Counted from the first letter of the stretch, positions 39,594 to 49,475 are shown. The stretch: DNA of 64,000 nucleotides from Streptomyces scopuliridis RB72 (GCF_000718095.1 NZ_JOEI01000037.1:1-64000); one strand, 5' to 3'. Program-made: numbers and translations. The notes: a model not told the origin generated them from the sequence alone.

Positions 39594-39613
39594 ACCGGAC
39601 ACTGTTGTCCGGT
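39594..39613. promoter_or_regulatory. Operator ACCGGACA-CTGT-TGTCCGGT
   Basis: Perfect 8-bp arms in the 213-bp divergent region between the SMP-30-like lipoprotein and the Baeyer-Villiger monooxygenase, 78 bp before the latter's ATG. Size fits a TetR dimer site. Confidence 0.75.
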
Positions 39614-39690
39614 AGTTGCTACCGTAGCGGACGGCCGCCCGTCCGGGGCGGCCCGCACGACAGCAGGCCAACAGGAATTGAGGCCCCCAC

Positions 39691-41508
39691 ATGACGATCC
39701 CTCAAGCGCCGACGCCCACCCCCGACGAACTCGCCGCGCTGAGGCAGCGTTACCGTCTCGAACGTGAGCGGCGCGTACGGCCCGACGGCGCCCGCCAGTA
39801 CCGGGCCACCGAAGCCGAGTTCGGCTACTACGCCGCCGATCCGTACGTGAGGGACGTACCCGAGCGCGAGCCGATGCACGACACCGTCGACGTCGCCGTG
39901 GTCGGTGGCGGATTCGGCGGCATCCTCGCCGGGGCCCGGATGCGGCAGCAGGGCCTGGAGCGCGTCCGGATCGTCGAGAAGGGCGGCGACTTCGGGGGCA
40001 CCTGGTACTGGAACCGGTACCCGGGCATCCACTGCGACATCGAGTCGCACGTATACCTGCCGATGCTCGACGAGACCGGCTACGTGCCGGAGTGGAAGTA
40101 CGCTCCCGGCGAGGAGATCCGCCGCCACGCGGTGCGGGTCGCGCAGAAGTTCAACCTCGGCTCGGACGCCCTGTTCTCCACCGCCGTCACCTCGCTGACC
40201 TGGGACGAAGCATCCGGCACCTGGATCGTGGCCACCGACCGCGGCGACGCGTTCCGTGCCACGTACGTCGTCACCGCCACCGGCACCCTGTCCGAACCGA
40301 AGCTCCCCGGGATACCCGGCATCGAGGACTTCAAGGGCCACACTTTCCACACGTCGCGGTGGGACTACGCCTACACCGGCGGCACCCCGGACGGCGGTCT
40401 GACCGGCCTCTCGCACAAGCGGGTGGGCATCGTCGGCACCGGCGCCACCGGCATCCAGGTCATTCCGATGCTGGCCGAGGACGCCGGACACGTCTACGTC
40501 TTCCAGCGCACCCCCTCCACCGTGGACGTACGCGCCAACCGCCGCACCACCGCTCGCGACGTCGGCGCCGACCACGACGGCTGGGCGCGCGAACGCCGCG
40601 AGAACTATCTCCGTATCGTCTCCGGTGAGACAGCCGAACAGGATCTCGTGGCGGACCGGTGGACCACGTCCGCCGGCCTCCTGGAGAAGCTTCTGCCGAG
40701 CTTCCGCCGTCAAGGCGACCGGAAAGCCTTCGAAGCCGCCTACGAAGCCGCCGACGCCGCCAAGATGAACGAACTCCGCGCCCGCGTCGAGCAGACCGTC
40801 ACCGACCCGGACACGGCGCGGAAGCTCAAACCCTGGTACCGGTACGCCTGCAAGCGGCCCGCCTTCTCCGACAAGTACTACCCGGCGTTCAACCGCGGCA
40901 ACGTCACCCTGGTCGACACCGCCGACACCCACGGCATCGAGCGCGTCACCGAACACGGCGTCGTGGTCGGTGACACCACATACGAACTCGACTGCCTGAT
41001 CTTCGCCACAGGATTCTCCGTCGGGACCTCCGGCATCCACTCCGGCAAGCTCCCCGTCCACGGCCGAGGCGGCACCCAACTGCTGCACGCCTGGGCGCGA
41101 CAGGGCCCGCGCACTCTGCACGGCTTCACCAGCAACGGCTTCCCGAACCTGATCCAGATGGGATCCCTGCAGAACGCCAGCAGCGTCAACTTCACGCACA
41201 TCCTGGACGAGCAGGCCGTCCATGCCGCGGCCCTCGTCGCGGCCGCCGAAGCCGAAGGCGCCCTCATCGAACCGGCCCGCGAAGCCGAGGACGACTGGAT
41301 CGCCGCCTTGGCCAAGGACGCGCCCGACCACGAGTGGTTCCACGCCGAATGCACCCCCGGCTACTACAACCGCGAAGGACGAGGCCGGCCGAACGGCCCG
41401 ACCGCCTACCCCCACGGTGCGTTCGCCTTCCACGAACTCCTGAAGCGATGGCGTGAGGAGTCCATGGGCGAGATCCTCCAGACCAGGTCTTCCGCTCAGT
41501 CCTCGTAG
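39691..41508 (+). CDS. Type I Baeyer-Villiger monooxygenase
   Basis: A 605-residue FAD- and NADPH-dependent monooxygenase. First Rossmann motif GGGFGG at 72-77, BVMO fingerprint FKGHTFHTSRWD at about 214-225 (consensus FxGxxxHxxxW[P/D]), second Rossmann GTGATGIQ at 247. The N-terminal 60-residue extension and overall length resemble phenylacetone/cyclopentadecanone-type enzymes. It inserts oxygen into ketones to give esters or lactones in the cytosol; preferred ketone unknown. ATG start; the product of a neighbouring lactonase-like propeller gene could act on its product, but that protein is extracytoplasmic. Confidence 0.93.
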   Translation: MTIPQAPTPTPDELAALRQRYRLERERRVRPDGARQYRATEAEFGYYAADPYVRDVPEREPMHDTVDVAVVGGGFGGILAGARMRQQGLERVRIVEKGGDFGGTWYWNRYPGIHCDIESHVYLPMLDETGYVPEWKYAPGEEIRRHAVRVAQKFNLGSDALFSTAVTSLTWDEASGTWIVATDRGDAFRATYVVTATGTLSEPKLPGIPGIEDFKGHTFHTSRWDYAYTGGTPDGGLTGLSHKRVGIVGTGATGIQVIPMLAEDAGHVYVFQRTPSTVDVRANRRTTARDVGADHDGWARERRENYLRIVSGETAEQDLVADRWTTSAGLLEKLLPSFRRQGDRKAFEAAYEAADAAKMNELRARVEQTVTDPDTARKLKPWYRYACKRPAFSDKYYPAFNRGNVTLVDTADTHGIERVTEHGVVVGDTTYELDCLIFATGFSVGTSGIHSGKLPVHGRGGTQLLHAWARQGPRTLHGFTSNGFPNLIQMGSLQNASSVNFTHILDEQAVHAAALVAAAEAEGALIEPAREAEDDWIAALAKDAPDHEWFHAECTPGYYNREGRGRPNGPTAYPHGAFAFHELLKRWREESMGEILQTRSSAQSS

Positions 41509-41834
41509 AACTCCGTCAGGTCCGTCTCGATCTCGGTGTCCTGCCGGGCGGGGGCGGTGACAGGTGGTGCAGGCACCGGTCCCGCACGGGGATGAACCGC
41601 GGGCTGTCCGCGGCCTGCCCGGCGGTCACCGGCGTTCCGCCGGACCCGAAAGCCGGGGGCGCCTTCTCAGGACGTAACCCCCGGAGATTGAGGGGGACTT
41701 GGGTACGCTCCGAAGCGCCCGGGTGAACAATCGCGTTCCGCCGTTGAACATTCATTGACCAGGGCTTTGCGTAGGGTCCGCCGGTCCCGATCATGGGGAG
41801 TCGCCACCCCCGACTTCCCTACCGGAGGACCGCC
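41509..41834. other. Interval with a possible gene-end remnant
   Basis: The minus strand reads PARQDTEIETDLTEFYED and a stop at about 41507, an acidic C-terminal tail typical of real proteins, continuing upstream for roughly 60 residues to a stop with no start codon. Possibly the broken end of a lost gene. Nothing else is supported. Confidence 0.3.
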
Positions 41835-42788
41835 GTGCCCCGTTGGAGATCCGCCCTGGCCACCCTGTCGGCCGCGTTCGTGGGCGCCACCACGCTGCTC
41901 TTCGCCCCGCCCGCGCAGGCCGCCCCCAGCGACGCCGACCTCGCCTACCGCTGGGCGCCCGTGCATTACCAGGACACCTCATCGAAGTATTACACCGCCG
42001 ACTACCTGGCGCCGGTGAACTACGACGGCGACTGGAACACCCTCAACAACTGGGAGAACCTCGACGCCAACACCTCACGGCTGACCGGCACCGCGTACTA
42101 CTCGGTGGTCGAGACCGGGACGCACTGGTACATCACCTACGCGTTCTTCCACCCCCGGGACTGGAAGGACTACCCGCTGAACCTCTTCTCGCACGAGAAC
42201 GACATGGAGGGCCAACTGGAGGTCGTCCGCAAGGACGGCAGTGAGTACGGCGTCCTTCAGGCGGTCGTGACGCTCGCACATGACAACTTCTACTCGTACA
42301 CCCCGCCCGGCAGCCCTTTCACCGACGGCCGCGAAAGCATCGACGGCACCGTGATCATGCAGGCCCACGACGGTGCGGCGCACCCGACGAGCTTCCAGGA
42401 AGCGCGCGGTCACGGTGCCTACGCCTGGAACGGTGCCGACTTCCCCGGTGGCGACGGAATCGTCTACAAGCCGAGCCGCGGTGCGGGCTCGGTCCCGGCC
42501 GGTGGCAACGACCGCGACGCGCGGTACGGACTCACAGACCTCACCGCCTCCGACAGCCTCTGGGGCCGTCGCAACAACAGTGAGACGTACGCCGAGTGGG
42601 GCGCGTTCCGCGGCGACAACGGCACGGACAACGCGGCGCACGCTCCCTGGACTTGGGACGACACGAACGACGGCAGCGACCTTCAGGCGGGCGTGATCGC
42701 GACGGATCCCGCGTACCTGGTCTCCCGGTACTTCGGCAACACGGGCGATCTGAGCCTGACCTATCTGCGCAACCCTTACCGCGTCTGA
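41835..42788 (+). CDS. Secreted Vps62-like/DUF protein of unknown function
   Basis: A 317-residue protein with a Sec signal peptide (ATLSAAFVGATTLLFAPPAQA, cleavage near residue 30) and a Trp/Tyr/Asp-rich mature domain (WAPVHYQDTSSKYYTADYL, WYITYAFFHPRDWKD, HENDMEGQLEVV). The pattern resembles Vps62-related extracellular proteins; no catalytic motif is certain. GTG start with GGAGG ten bases upstream; a longer frame from 41793 lacks signals. It ends at a strong hairpin and appears monocistronic. Confidence 0.7.
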   Translation: MPRWRSALATLSAAFVGATTLLFAPPAQAAPSDADLAYRWAPVHYQDTSSKYYTADYLAPVNYDGDWNTLNNWENLDANTSRLTGTAYYSVVETGTHWYITYAFFHPRDWKDYPLNLFSHENDMEGQLEVVRKDGSEYGVLQAVVTLAHDNFYSYTPPGSPFTDGRESIDGTVIMQAHDGAAHPTSFQEARGHGAYAWNGADFPGGDGIVYKPSRGAGSVPAGGNDRDARYGLTDLTASDSLWGRRNNSETYAEWGAFRGDNGTDNAAHAPWTWDDTNDGSDLQAGVIATDPAYLVSRYFGNTGDLSLTYLRNPYRV

Positions 42789-42804
42789 GAGTTCTGAGAG
42801 CGGC

Positions 42805-42841
42805 CGTTCCGGGCGGCCGGGCCCGACGGCCGCCCGGAACG
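42805..42841. terminator. Terminator hairpin
   Basis: Fifteen-bp arms (CGTTCCGGGCGGCCG and complement), 7-base loop, 17 bases past the secreted-protein stop codon. Confidence 0.85.
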
Positions 42842-42963
42842 CAGGCGCGTACCGACTGCGGGCAACAGCAGGGGTCGCGGGCGGGACGGGACTGACTGGC
42901 AGGCGACGGAAGCGGCCCGACACCGGCCGGCGCCTGCGGCCGGCGGTGAGGTGGCGACCGGGC

Positions 42964-43041
42964 GTGAAGATCCGCGACGTCGCGGTCGCCAACCGGCCCG
43001 TCTACGTGGCGTTGGCCGTCGCGGCCGAGGGCCGGCGGAAG
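42964..43041 (+). pseudogene. IS256-family transposase fragment
   Basis: VKIRDVAVANRPVYVALAVA followed by AEGRR is the catalytic-region start of IS256/mutator transposases (VKIRDGQVANRPIYVALAV). Only about 26 residues survive. Confidence 0.6.
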
Positions 43042-43096
43042 TATGAAGAGGTGGCAGCCCGGCAGCGCCCCTGCTTGAGAATGTCACTGGGGATCC

Positions 43097-45103
43097 TCAG
43101 CGGTCCTCGGCTATCACGGCAACTTCGCCCGCTGGAAGGGTGATCGCGCCGGGCGAGCGGATGCCGGACACGAGGTCGACTCCTGTCGCGGCCACCTGCA
43201 CGGGGTGCAGGGTGTGGTTGACGGCGAAGAGCCAACTCCCACCCCTGGGCGCGCTTCGCCGGACGACCTCCACACCATGGCCGGCTCCCTGAACCGGAGT
43301 TGTACAGCCGGCCCGTGCGGCCCACAGGGGAAGAAGGCGCAGGAGAGAGGGGACATCGGGGCGGGTGGCGAGGTAGCGGGTGTTACCGCGGCGGAGGATG
43401 GCTGGGCCGCCCGCCGCCGGACCCTCGGTGAATCGGCTCTCCACCTCGGTGCCTGCGTCGGGTACGACACGCTCGGCCCATATGCGGCCGGTCGAGCCGT
43501 CGTCCAGGCCGGCAATTCCCCCGGCAGTGAGCGGAAGATACTCGTCCACCCGTAGGCCGAGCAGGTCACGCAGCGCCCCGGGATACGGGCCGGGGTGGAC
43601 CCGGTCGTCCGGGTCGACCAACCCGCTGAACGGGCCGACGACCAGATGGCCACCGCGTGCGGTGTAGTCCTCCAGCGCGCGGGCCGTGTCGGTGGACAAC
43701 GCGTAGAGCGAGGGGACCAGCAGGAGGCGCTGCTCGCCGGGGGCGGGGACCAGATCGCAGAGCAGGCCGAGGGTCCACAGGGCACGGTGCCAGTCACGAA
43801 GAACGCCGGAGTACGTCAGATCGGTGCTGGGACGGTGGGGCAGTTCCAGGGCCCACATGGCTTCGTAGTCCAGCAGCAGGGCTATCTCGGCCGGCGGGCA
43901 GGTGCTGCCGGCAACGTCGGCGAGACCGGCCACCGCGTTGCCGAGAGCTTTGGTCTCCTGCCAGATGCGGGTGTCCTCGCCGCCATGGGGGACCATCGCC
44001 GAGTGCCACTTCTCCGGGCCGTAGGCGGACTGGCGCCACTGGAAGAACAAAGCGCCGTCGGCGCCGCGGGCAAGGTGGGTCAGAGTGTTGCGGGCCATTT
44101 CTCCGGGGACTTTGGCCACGTTGCGGGGCTGCCATTGCACCGCGGAGGTGGAGTGCTCCATGAGTATCCAGGGACGTCCGTCGGCCAGGCCGCGGGTGAG
44201 GTCGGCGGCGAAGGCGAGATCGGCGCTGCGGTTCGGGTCCTCAGACATGAGGTAGTGGTCATTGGAGACGATGTCGACCTCGCGTGCCCAGCGCCAGTAG
44301 TCGGACCAGCTGAGCGCGCTTGCCATGAAGTTGGTGGTGACGGGGCGGCCGGGAGAGTGGGCGCGCAGGATGTCGCGTTCGGCGCGGAAGCAGGCCAGGT
44401 GTTCGGCGTCGCTGAAGCGGTAGAAATCCATCCACAGACCGGGCGAAAGACTGCTGATGCTGGTGCGTGGCGGAATCACCTGTTCCCAGTCGCTGTAGCG
44501 CATCCCCCACAAGACCGTGCCCCAGCGGTCGTTGAGGGCGTCCAGATCGTTGCCGTACACGGTGCGCAGCCAGCTGCGGAACGCAGCGGCGGAGGTGTCG
44601 CACCAGCAGTGGGCGTTGGCGTTGGCGTACTCGTTGTTGACGTGCCACATCACCACGGCCGGGTGGTCGCCGTAGCGTTCGGCGAGGCGGCGGGTGATCA
44701 GCGCGGCACGGTCCCGGTAGGCCGGCGAGGACGGGCAGTACGCCTGACGGGACCCGGGTGCGAGCGTTCGTCCGTCGGCCGTCACGGGCAGCGACTCGGG
44801 GTGGGCGTGGGAGAACCACAGCGGCGGCGCGGCGGTTGGCGTGGACAGATCAACGGCGATGCCTGCTTCGTGCAGCAGGGTGATGACCTCGTCGAGACCG
44901 GAGAAGTCGAAGACGTCCGGCCTGGGTTCGATCCAGGACCAGGCGAAGATGCCGAGTGACACCAGGTTGACCCCGGCCTCGCGCATCAGGCGGACATCGT
45001 CTTTCCATATCGCCTTGTCCCACTGCTCGGGGTTGTAGTCAGCGCCGAAGGCGGGGCGTGGAATACGCCCCCATGTGAGGTGCGGCTGGTCGGGGCGCGG
45101 CAT
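43097..45103 (-). CDS. GH42 beta-galactosidase
   Basis: A 668-residue cytosolic glycoside hydrolase family 42 enzyme. Domain A (TIM barrel) carries the acid/base Glu in WHVNNEYAN (about 158) and the nucleophile Glu in WILMEHST (about 316). WCD near 167 belongs to the zinc-cysteine region, partly conserved. Domains B (LLLVPSLYALS, trimerisation) and C follow. Removes terminal beta-galactosyl residues. Start at the second ATG, which has AGGAG at seven bases; the first ATG is too close to it. Divergent from the ABC transporter operon, and probably serves its imported sugar. Confidence 0.95.
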   Translation of the reverse strand: MPRPDQPHLTWGRIPRPAFGADYNPEQWDKAIWKDDVRLMREAGVNLVSLGIFAWSWIEPRPDVFDFSGLDEVITLLHEAGIAVDLSTPTAAPPLWFSHAHPESLPVTADGRTLAPGSRQAYCPSSPAYRDRAALITRRLAERYGDHPAVVMWHVNNEYANANAHCWCDTSAAAFRSWLRTVYGNDLDALNDRWGTVLWGMRYSDWEQVIPPRTSISSLSPGLWMDFYRFSDAEHLACFRAERDILRAHSPGRPVTTNFMASALSWSDYWRWAREVDIVSNDHYLMSEDPNRSADLAFAADLTRGLADGRPWILMEHSTSAVQWQPRNVAKVPGEMARNTLTHLARGADGALFFQWRQSAYGPEKWHSAMVPHGGEDTRIWQETKALGNAVAGLADVAGSTCPPAEIALLLDYEAMWALELPHRPSTDLTYSGVLRDWHRALWTLGLLCDLVPAPGEQRLLLVPSLYALSTDTARALEDYTARGGHLVVGPFSGLVDPDDRVHPGPYPGALRDLLGLRVDEYLPLTAGGIAGLDDGSTGRIWAERVVPDAGTEVESRFTEGPAAGGPAILRRGNTRYLATRPDVPSLLRLLPLWAARAGCTTPVQGAGHGVEVVRRSAPRGGSWLFAVNHTLHPVQVAATGVDLVSGIRSPGAITLPAGEVAVIAEDR

Positions 45104-45651
45104 GGGCATGCTCCTGAGTCCCTGAGGTTCGAAGTGTCGGTTTATGGAGGGAAAGCTTCCCGTGTGGATGGGCGCGTGGGGCCGATCGACGCACCGTCGG
45201 ATGGAGCCCCGTTCGGGTCATGGATGTCCAAGGGTGGGCAGTGCGGCGTCACCGCAAGAACGCGCGGGATGTGAAGGCCAGACATCTACTGGCGGGAGGG
45301 GCGCGCACGAGTGGGGTCGTGGCGGGCAATGCCGGGCCGGTGGCGCAAGCGGACGATACGCATCGATAGACGCGCACAACCTAGGCATGTCACGGCAGGG
45401 TGTCAATGCGTGGTCCGCCAACCGCAGCGGCACACGAGCCGCGCCCCGCGGCCCGGGCGTCCGGGGACTGTCTGGCTCGGCCGCGGAGCTGACAGGCTCC
45501 GCGCCCGACAGACCTGCCGCGTTCATCGTTGATCTCAAGTAGGGCCGTGAGCAGCGGGTTTCACCAGCCCAAAGCACAAGTCACCCATGCTGCTGCCCCC
45601 GTTGGGCACGTCATCGGGCACTGATGGCCGGAAAACCTTCCTTTCACACTC
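45104..45651. other. Upstream region of GH42 and the transporter operon
   Basis: About 550 bases with no supported gene. CGATACGCATCG at 45352-45363 (4-bp arms around ACGC) may be a second regulator site on the GH42 side. Confidence 0.4.
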
Positions 45652-45680
45652 TTGACGCACCTCCGCAGCGTCCGTACGTT
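45652..45680 (+). promoter_or_regulatory. Promoter of transporter operon
   Basis: TTGACG (45652-45657), 17-base spacer, TACGTT (45675-45680): a good vegetative-sigma promoter. The LacI-type palindrome begins 46 bases downstream, where bound repressor would block elongation or initiation. Confidence 0.6.
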
Positions 45681-45725
45681 CCCGGGTCATACGTAGAAGC
45701 AACGGCCCATGCACTTCTCGCGCAG

Positions 45726-45745
45726 ATGCTCATACGTATGAGCAT
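45726..45745. promoter_or_regulatory. LacI-type operator, perfect 20-bp palindrome
   Basis: ATGCTCATACGTATGAGCAT is perfectly symmetric with a central CG, the hallmark of LacI/GalR operators. It lies 47 bp before the binding-protein ATG. A partial copy (TCATACGTAGAAG) is at about 45689. Confidence 0.85.
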
Positions 45746-45791
45746 CGCGCTTGCGCCCCGCACCGCCATCACGAGGAGCCAGGAGTCAGCC

Positions 45792-47462
45792 ATGCCCACG
45801 AGAAGAGCCTTCCTAGTGCGCGCCGCCGTGACGGCCGTCGCCATCCCGCTCGGAGCGAGCGCCTGCACGGTGGGGACGGGCGCCGATGGAACCGGGGCGG
45901 AGGGCGGTAAGGACGCGGACGCGCTCGTGTTCGGCAAGACCGACGGCGGGACGACGTTCGTCCGCAACTACAACATGTTCGGCCCTGCCACCCAGAAGTC
46001 CCCCAACAGCGAGTTGATCTACGAGCCGCTGGTGCGGATCGACTACAGCGACGGCGGAAAGGTCAAGCCCTGGCTGGCCAAGAGCCTGGAGTTCGACGAG
46101 TCCGGAACCACCCTTACCGTGAAGCTGCGCGACGACGTGAAGTTCTCGGACGGCAAGCCCATGACCGCCGACGACGTGGTCTTCTCGCTGAGCATCCCGC
46201 TGACAGACCCCGCTTTCAACACCGGCGGCACCACCTACGACCGCGTCGCCAAGAAGGATGCCGCCACCGTCGCCGTGCACTGGCCCCGCCCGGCCTTCAG
46301 CGAATTGGGGCAGCTGGCCTCCCCTCAACTCCCGGTCGTGCCCAGGCACATCTGGGCGGGCAAGGACCTCAAGCGCTGGACCAACCCCGACCCGGTGGGC
46401 ACCGGCCCCTTCACCCTGGAGCGGTTCGCGCCCCAGCAGGTCACCCTCGGCGCCCGTACCGACTACTGGGGCGGCCGGTTCCCCTTGAAACACTTCAAGA
46501 TCATCCCGACCAGCGGCGACGCCGTGAGGGCGCAACTGCTGCGTGGTGATGTGGACTGGGCCCTCGTGGCCTGGAATGGCGCGGAGCAGGAGTACGTCGC
46601 GAAGAACCCGAAGCACCACCTGTACCAGAAGTACGCCACCGGCGGCGCGTACTCCCTCTTCTTCAACACCGCCGAGGCCCCCTTCGACAACGTCCACGTG
46701 CGCAGAGCGCTGGCGATGACGATTCCGCGCAAGGACATCGTCACCACGCTCCAGCGTCCTGGTACGGAGGCCGGCCCTACGGGACTGGTCGACGAGATCT
46801 ACGCGGATGTGATCCTTCCCGAGTACCGGGGCAAGGTGCAGCAGGTCGACGCGGAGGGGGCGAGGAAGGAGCTGGCGCTCAGTGGCTTCGAGGTCCGGGG
46901 CGGCAAGCTGGTGAAGGACGGCAAGTCCTACGCCCCGAAGCTGTCGTTCAACCAGGACTTCGGCTGGGACCCCTACGCCAACATGATGGTCCGCAGCTGG
47001 GAGCAGCATCTCGGTATCAAGGTGAAGTCGGTGGGCGCCCCTGGAGCCAACCTGTTCGACCAGCAGCAGTCCGGCGACTTCGACCTCACTATCACCACCA
47101 CGGGCGGGGCCGGCGTCGCCGGTGTCTACAGCGCCCTGAGCAGCCGGGCCTACCGCCCGTTGGGTGAGAAGGCCGCCACCAACTTCGGCCGGTGGAAGGA
47201 CAAGTCCACCGACGCCGCGATCGACAAGTTGCTTTCCGCGGACGATCCCACCGTGACGACGAGCGCCGGGCACGAGTTGCAGAAGATCGTTGCCGAGCAG
47301 GTGCCGTACAGCGCGATCTACAACAGCTACTGGTTCATAGCGATCAACGCCGAGCACTGGTCCGGCTGGCCCACCCCCGAACACTTCTCCTACGTGCCGT
47401 TCCCCGGTCTCGGCCCTGACACCACGCTCGCTCTCCTGAAGCTGAAGCAGGCCGTCAAGTGA
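45792..47462 (+). CDS. ABC transporter solute-binding lipoprotein (SBP family 5)
   Basis: A 556-residue lipoprotein: twin-Arg/Sec-like leader RRAFLVRAAVTAVAIPLGA and lipobox Cys in GASAC near 24. The mature protein is of the DppA/OppA fold (family 5): LIYEPLVRIDY, KPMTADDVVFS, VGTGPFTLERF, FFNTAEAPFDNVHVRRALAM. In actinomycetes such proteins also bind oligosaccharides, and the flanking beta-galactosidase and beta-glucosidase argue for a beta-linked oligosaccharide. ATG with AGGAG at six bases. First gene of a tight five-gene transporter operon behind the LacI operator. Confidence 0.92.
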   Translation: MPTRRAFLVRAAVTAVAIPLGASACTVGTGADGTGAEGGKDADALVFGKTDGGTTFVRNYNMFGPATQKSPNSELIYEPLVRIDYSDGGKVKPWLAKSLEFDESGTTLTVKLRDDVKFSDGKPMTADDVVFSLSIPLTDPAFNTGGTTYDRVAKKDAATVAVHWPRPAFSELGQLASPQLPVVPRHIWAGKDLKRWTNPDPVGTGPFTLERFAPQQVTLGARTDYWGGRFPLKHFKIIPTSGDAVRAQLLRGDVDWALVAWNGAEQEYVAKNPKHHLYQKYATGGAYSLFFNTAEAPFDNVHVRRALAMTIPRKDIVTTLQRPGTEAGPTGLVDEIYADVILPEYRGKVQQVDAEGARKELALSGFEVRGGKLVKDGKSYAPKLSFNQDFGWDPYANMMVRSWEQHLGIKVKSVGAPGANLFDQQQSGDFDLTITTTGGAGVAGVYSALSSRAYRPLGEKAATNFGRWKDKSTDAAIDKLLSADDPTVTTSAGHELQKIVAEQVPYSAIYNSYWFIAINAEHWSGWPTPEHFSYVPFPGLGPDTTLALLKLKQAVK

Positions 47463-48511
47463 CCGCAGTGACCGCCTCAGCCGCACCCGCTGTGCGCAGT
47501 GCCAGGGCTCCCCGCCGCTGGGGGTTCCTGGCACGTCGACTGGGCTTCTACCTGGCCGCCGCCTGGTCGGCGATCACTCTGAACTTCTTTCTGCCCCGGC
47601 TGATGCCGGGCGACCCGTCCGCCGCGATCGTCGACAAGCTCCAGCGCGTCAGCGGTCAGCAACTGACGCCGAGCGCCCTGGAGTCGATCCAGAAGGTCTT
47701 CGGCAATCCGGACGCCAATCTCGGCCGTCAATATCTCGACTACCTGGGCCAGTTGGCACACTTCGATCTCGGCATCTCGATCAGCAATTTCCCCACCCCC
47801 GTGAGCGACCTGCTGTGGCAGGGCCTGCCCTGGACCCTGCTGCTGGTCGGCACGACCACGGTGATCGCGTTCGTGCTGGGCACCGGCATCGGTGCCGTGG
47901 CCGGCTGGAAGGCGGGAGGCCGCTTCGACACCGTGGTCAGCCCGCTCACCACCTTCGTCTCGGCGATCCCGTACTTCTGGATGGCGCTGCTGGGGCTCTG
48001 GCTCTTCGGCTTCCTGCTGGGCTGGTTCCCGCTGTCCGGCGGATACGACGCCGACCTGCCGATCGGCCTCTCTCCGTCGTTTCTCCTGAGCGTGCTGCAT
48101 TACGGGGTGCTGCCCGCGGCCACCATCGTCTTCTCGGCCTTCGGCGGCTGGCTGCTCGGCATGCGCAACATGACGGTGACCACCGTGAGTGAGGACTACG
48201 TCCTGCTCGCCCAGGCCAAGGGCCTGTCCGGCCGCAGGGTGATGCTCCGCTACGCGGCCCGCAACGCCGTCCTGCCGAACTTCACGGGCTTCGCTCTCGC
48301 ACTCGGCCACGTCGTCGGCGGTGCCCTGCTCACCGAGGTCGTCTTCAACTACCCGGGCATCGGCTACCTGCTCTACTCCTCGCTCCAGCAGCGCGACTAC
48401 CCGGTGATGCAAGGGGTCTTCTTCCTCATCATGCTGACCGTCCTGCTGGCCAACCTGCTGGCCGACTCGGTGTATGCCCTGCTCGACCCGCGCATCAGAG
48501 AAGGAGGGTGA
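47459..48511 (+). CDS. ABC transporter permease (DppB type)
   Basis: A 350-residue permease with an extended first periplasmic loop (PGDPSAAIVDKLQRVSG) and six transmembrane helices; the cytoplasmic EAA loop reads EDYVLLAQAKGLSGRRVMLR. GTG start overlaps the binding-protein stop (GTGA), implying translational coupling. Pairs with the DppC-type permease six bases downstream. Confidence 0.93.
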   Translation: MTAVTASAAPAVRSARAPRRWGFLARRLGFYLAAAWSAITLNFFLPRLMPGDPSAAIVDKLQRVSGQQLTPSALESIQKVFGNPDANLGRQYLDYLGQLAHFDLGISISNFPTPVSDLLWQGLPWTLLLVGTTTVIAFVLGTGIGAVAGWKAGGRFDTVVSPLTTFVSAIPYFWMALLGLWLFGFLLGWFPLSGGYDADLPIGLSPSFLLSVLHYGVLPAATIVFSAFGGWLLGMRNMTVTTVSEDYVLLAQAKGLSGRRVMLRYAARNAVLPNFTGFALALGHVVGGALLTEVVFNYPGIGYLLYSSLQQRDYPVMQGVFFLIMLTVLLANLLADSVYALLDPRIREGG

Positions 48512-48517
48512 CGGGCG

Positions 48518-49417
48518 TTGAGTACCGCATTCCTCACCAGTTGGAAGGTCCGCATCGGCCTCGGCATTCTGGCCCTGTTCTGCCTGCTGGCCGTGCTCGG
48601 CCCCTGGCTGGCACACAGCCTGCTGGGTCTCGACCCGCGCGCCAACGACACCAGCGTCATCGCCCGGCCACCCAGCGGTGAACACCTTCTGGGAACCAAC
48701 CAGTTCGGACAGGACGTCCTCGCCCAGGTCATCGCCGGTGCCCGGGGCTCGATGTACGTCGGGCTGCTCGGCGCGGTGGTCGGCACCGCGATGGCGATCC
48801 TGGTCGGCGTATCGGCCGGATACTACGGCGGCCGGACGGACGCCGCCCTGAACTTCCTGACGAACCTGTTCCTCGTGCTGCCCGCGCTGCCGCTCATCTT
48901 GATCGTGACCGGCTACCTTCAGGGCACCGGGCTCACCACCATCGCCCTGATCATCGGCTTCTTCGGCTGGTCCGGCGGGGCACGCACACTGCGCGCCCAG
49001 GCGCTCAGCATCGCGAACCGTGATTTCGTACGGGCCATGCGGATGCTCGGCGAACGTGGCCGCCGGCTGGTCTTCGCCGAAGTGCTGCCCCATCTGACCG
49101 GCCTCATCGCCTCGATGTTCCTGCACGCGATGATCGGCGCGGTGATGGCCGAGGCGGGACTCGCGTTCCTCGGAATCTCCGACTCCTCGGCGATCAGCTG
49201 GGGAACGATGATCCAGTCGGCGCAGCAGCAGAGCGCCGTGCTGCGCGGCCTGTGGTGGTGGTTCGTACCGCCCGGTCTGTGCATCGCCCTGATCGGTACG
49301 GCGGCGGCACTGGTCAACTTCGGCGTCGACGAACTCGCCAATCCCAAGCTGAGGGTCGCCCGCCCCGCGTCTGTGCGCAGGACCAAGCGGCCGGCGCGAG
49401 CGGGAGGCGGGGCTTGA
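48518..49417 (+). CDS. ABC transporter permease (DppC type)
   Basis: A 299-residue permease with the short N-terminal helix, the characteristic HLLGTNQFGQDVLAQVIAGA and the EAA loop NRDFVRAMRMLGERGRRLV. TTG start with GGAGGG upstream. Forms the channel with the DppB-type partner. Confidence 0.93.
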   Translation: MSTAFLTSWKVRIGLGILALFCLLAVLGPWLAHSLLGLDPRANDTSVIARPPSGEHLLGTNQFGQDVLAQVIAGARGSMYVGLLGAVVGTAMAILVGVSAGYYGGRTDAALNFLTNLFLVLPALPLILIVTGYLQGTGLTTIALIIGFFGWSGGARTLRAQALSIANRDFVRAMRMLGERGRRLVFAEVLPHLTGLIASMFLHAMIGAVMAEAGLAFLGISDSSAISWGTMIQSAQQQSAVLRGLWWWFVPPGLCIALIGTAAALVNFGVDELANPKLRVARPASVRRTKRPARAGGGA

Positions 49418-49475
49418 TGACCGGGTATCCCATGCCTCTCCGTTCAGTGACCGTTCAGCCCGGAGGTGGATCCTG

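Noticed and set aside
39619..41433. 604-codon open frame on the minus strand
   Set aside because: Antisense to the Baeyer-Villiger monooxygenase; low-complexity Gly/Val/Asp composition.
43595..44959. 454-codon open frame on the plus strand
   Set aside because: Antisense to GH42, which has both catalytic Glu motifs.
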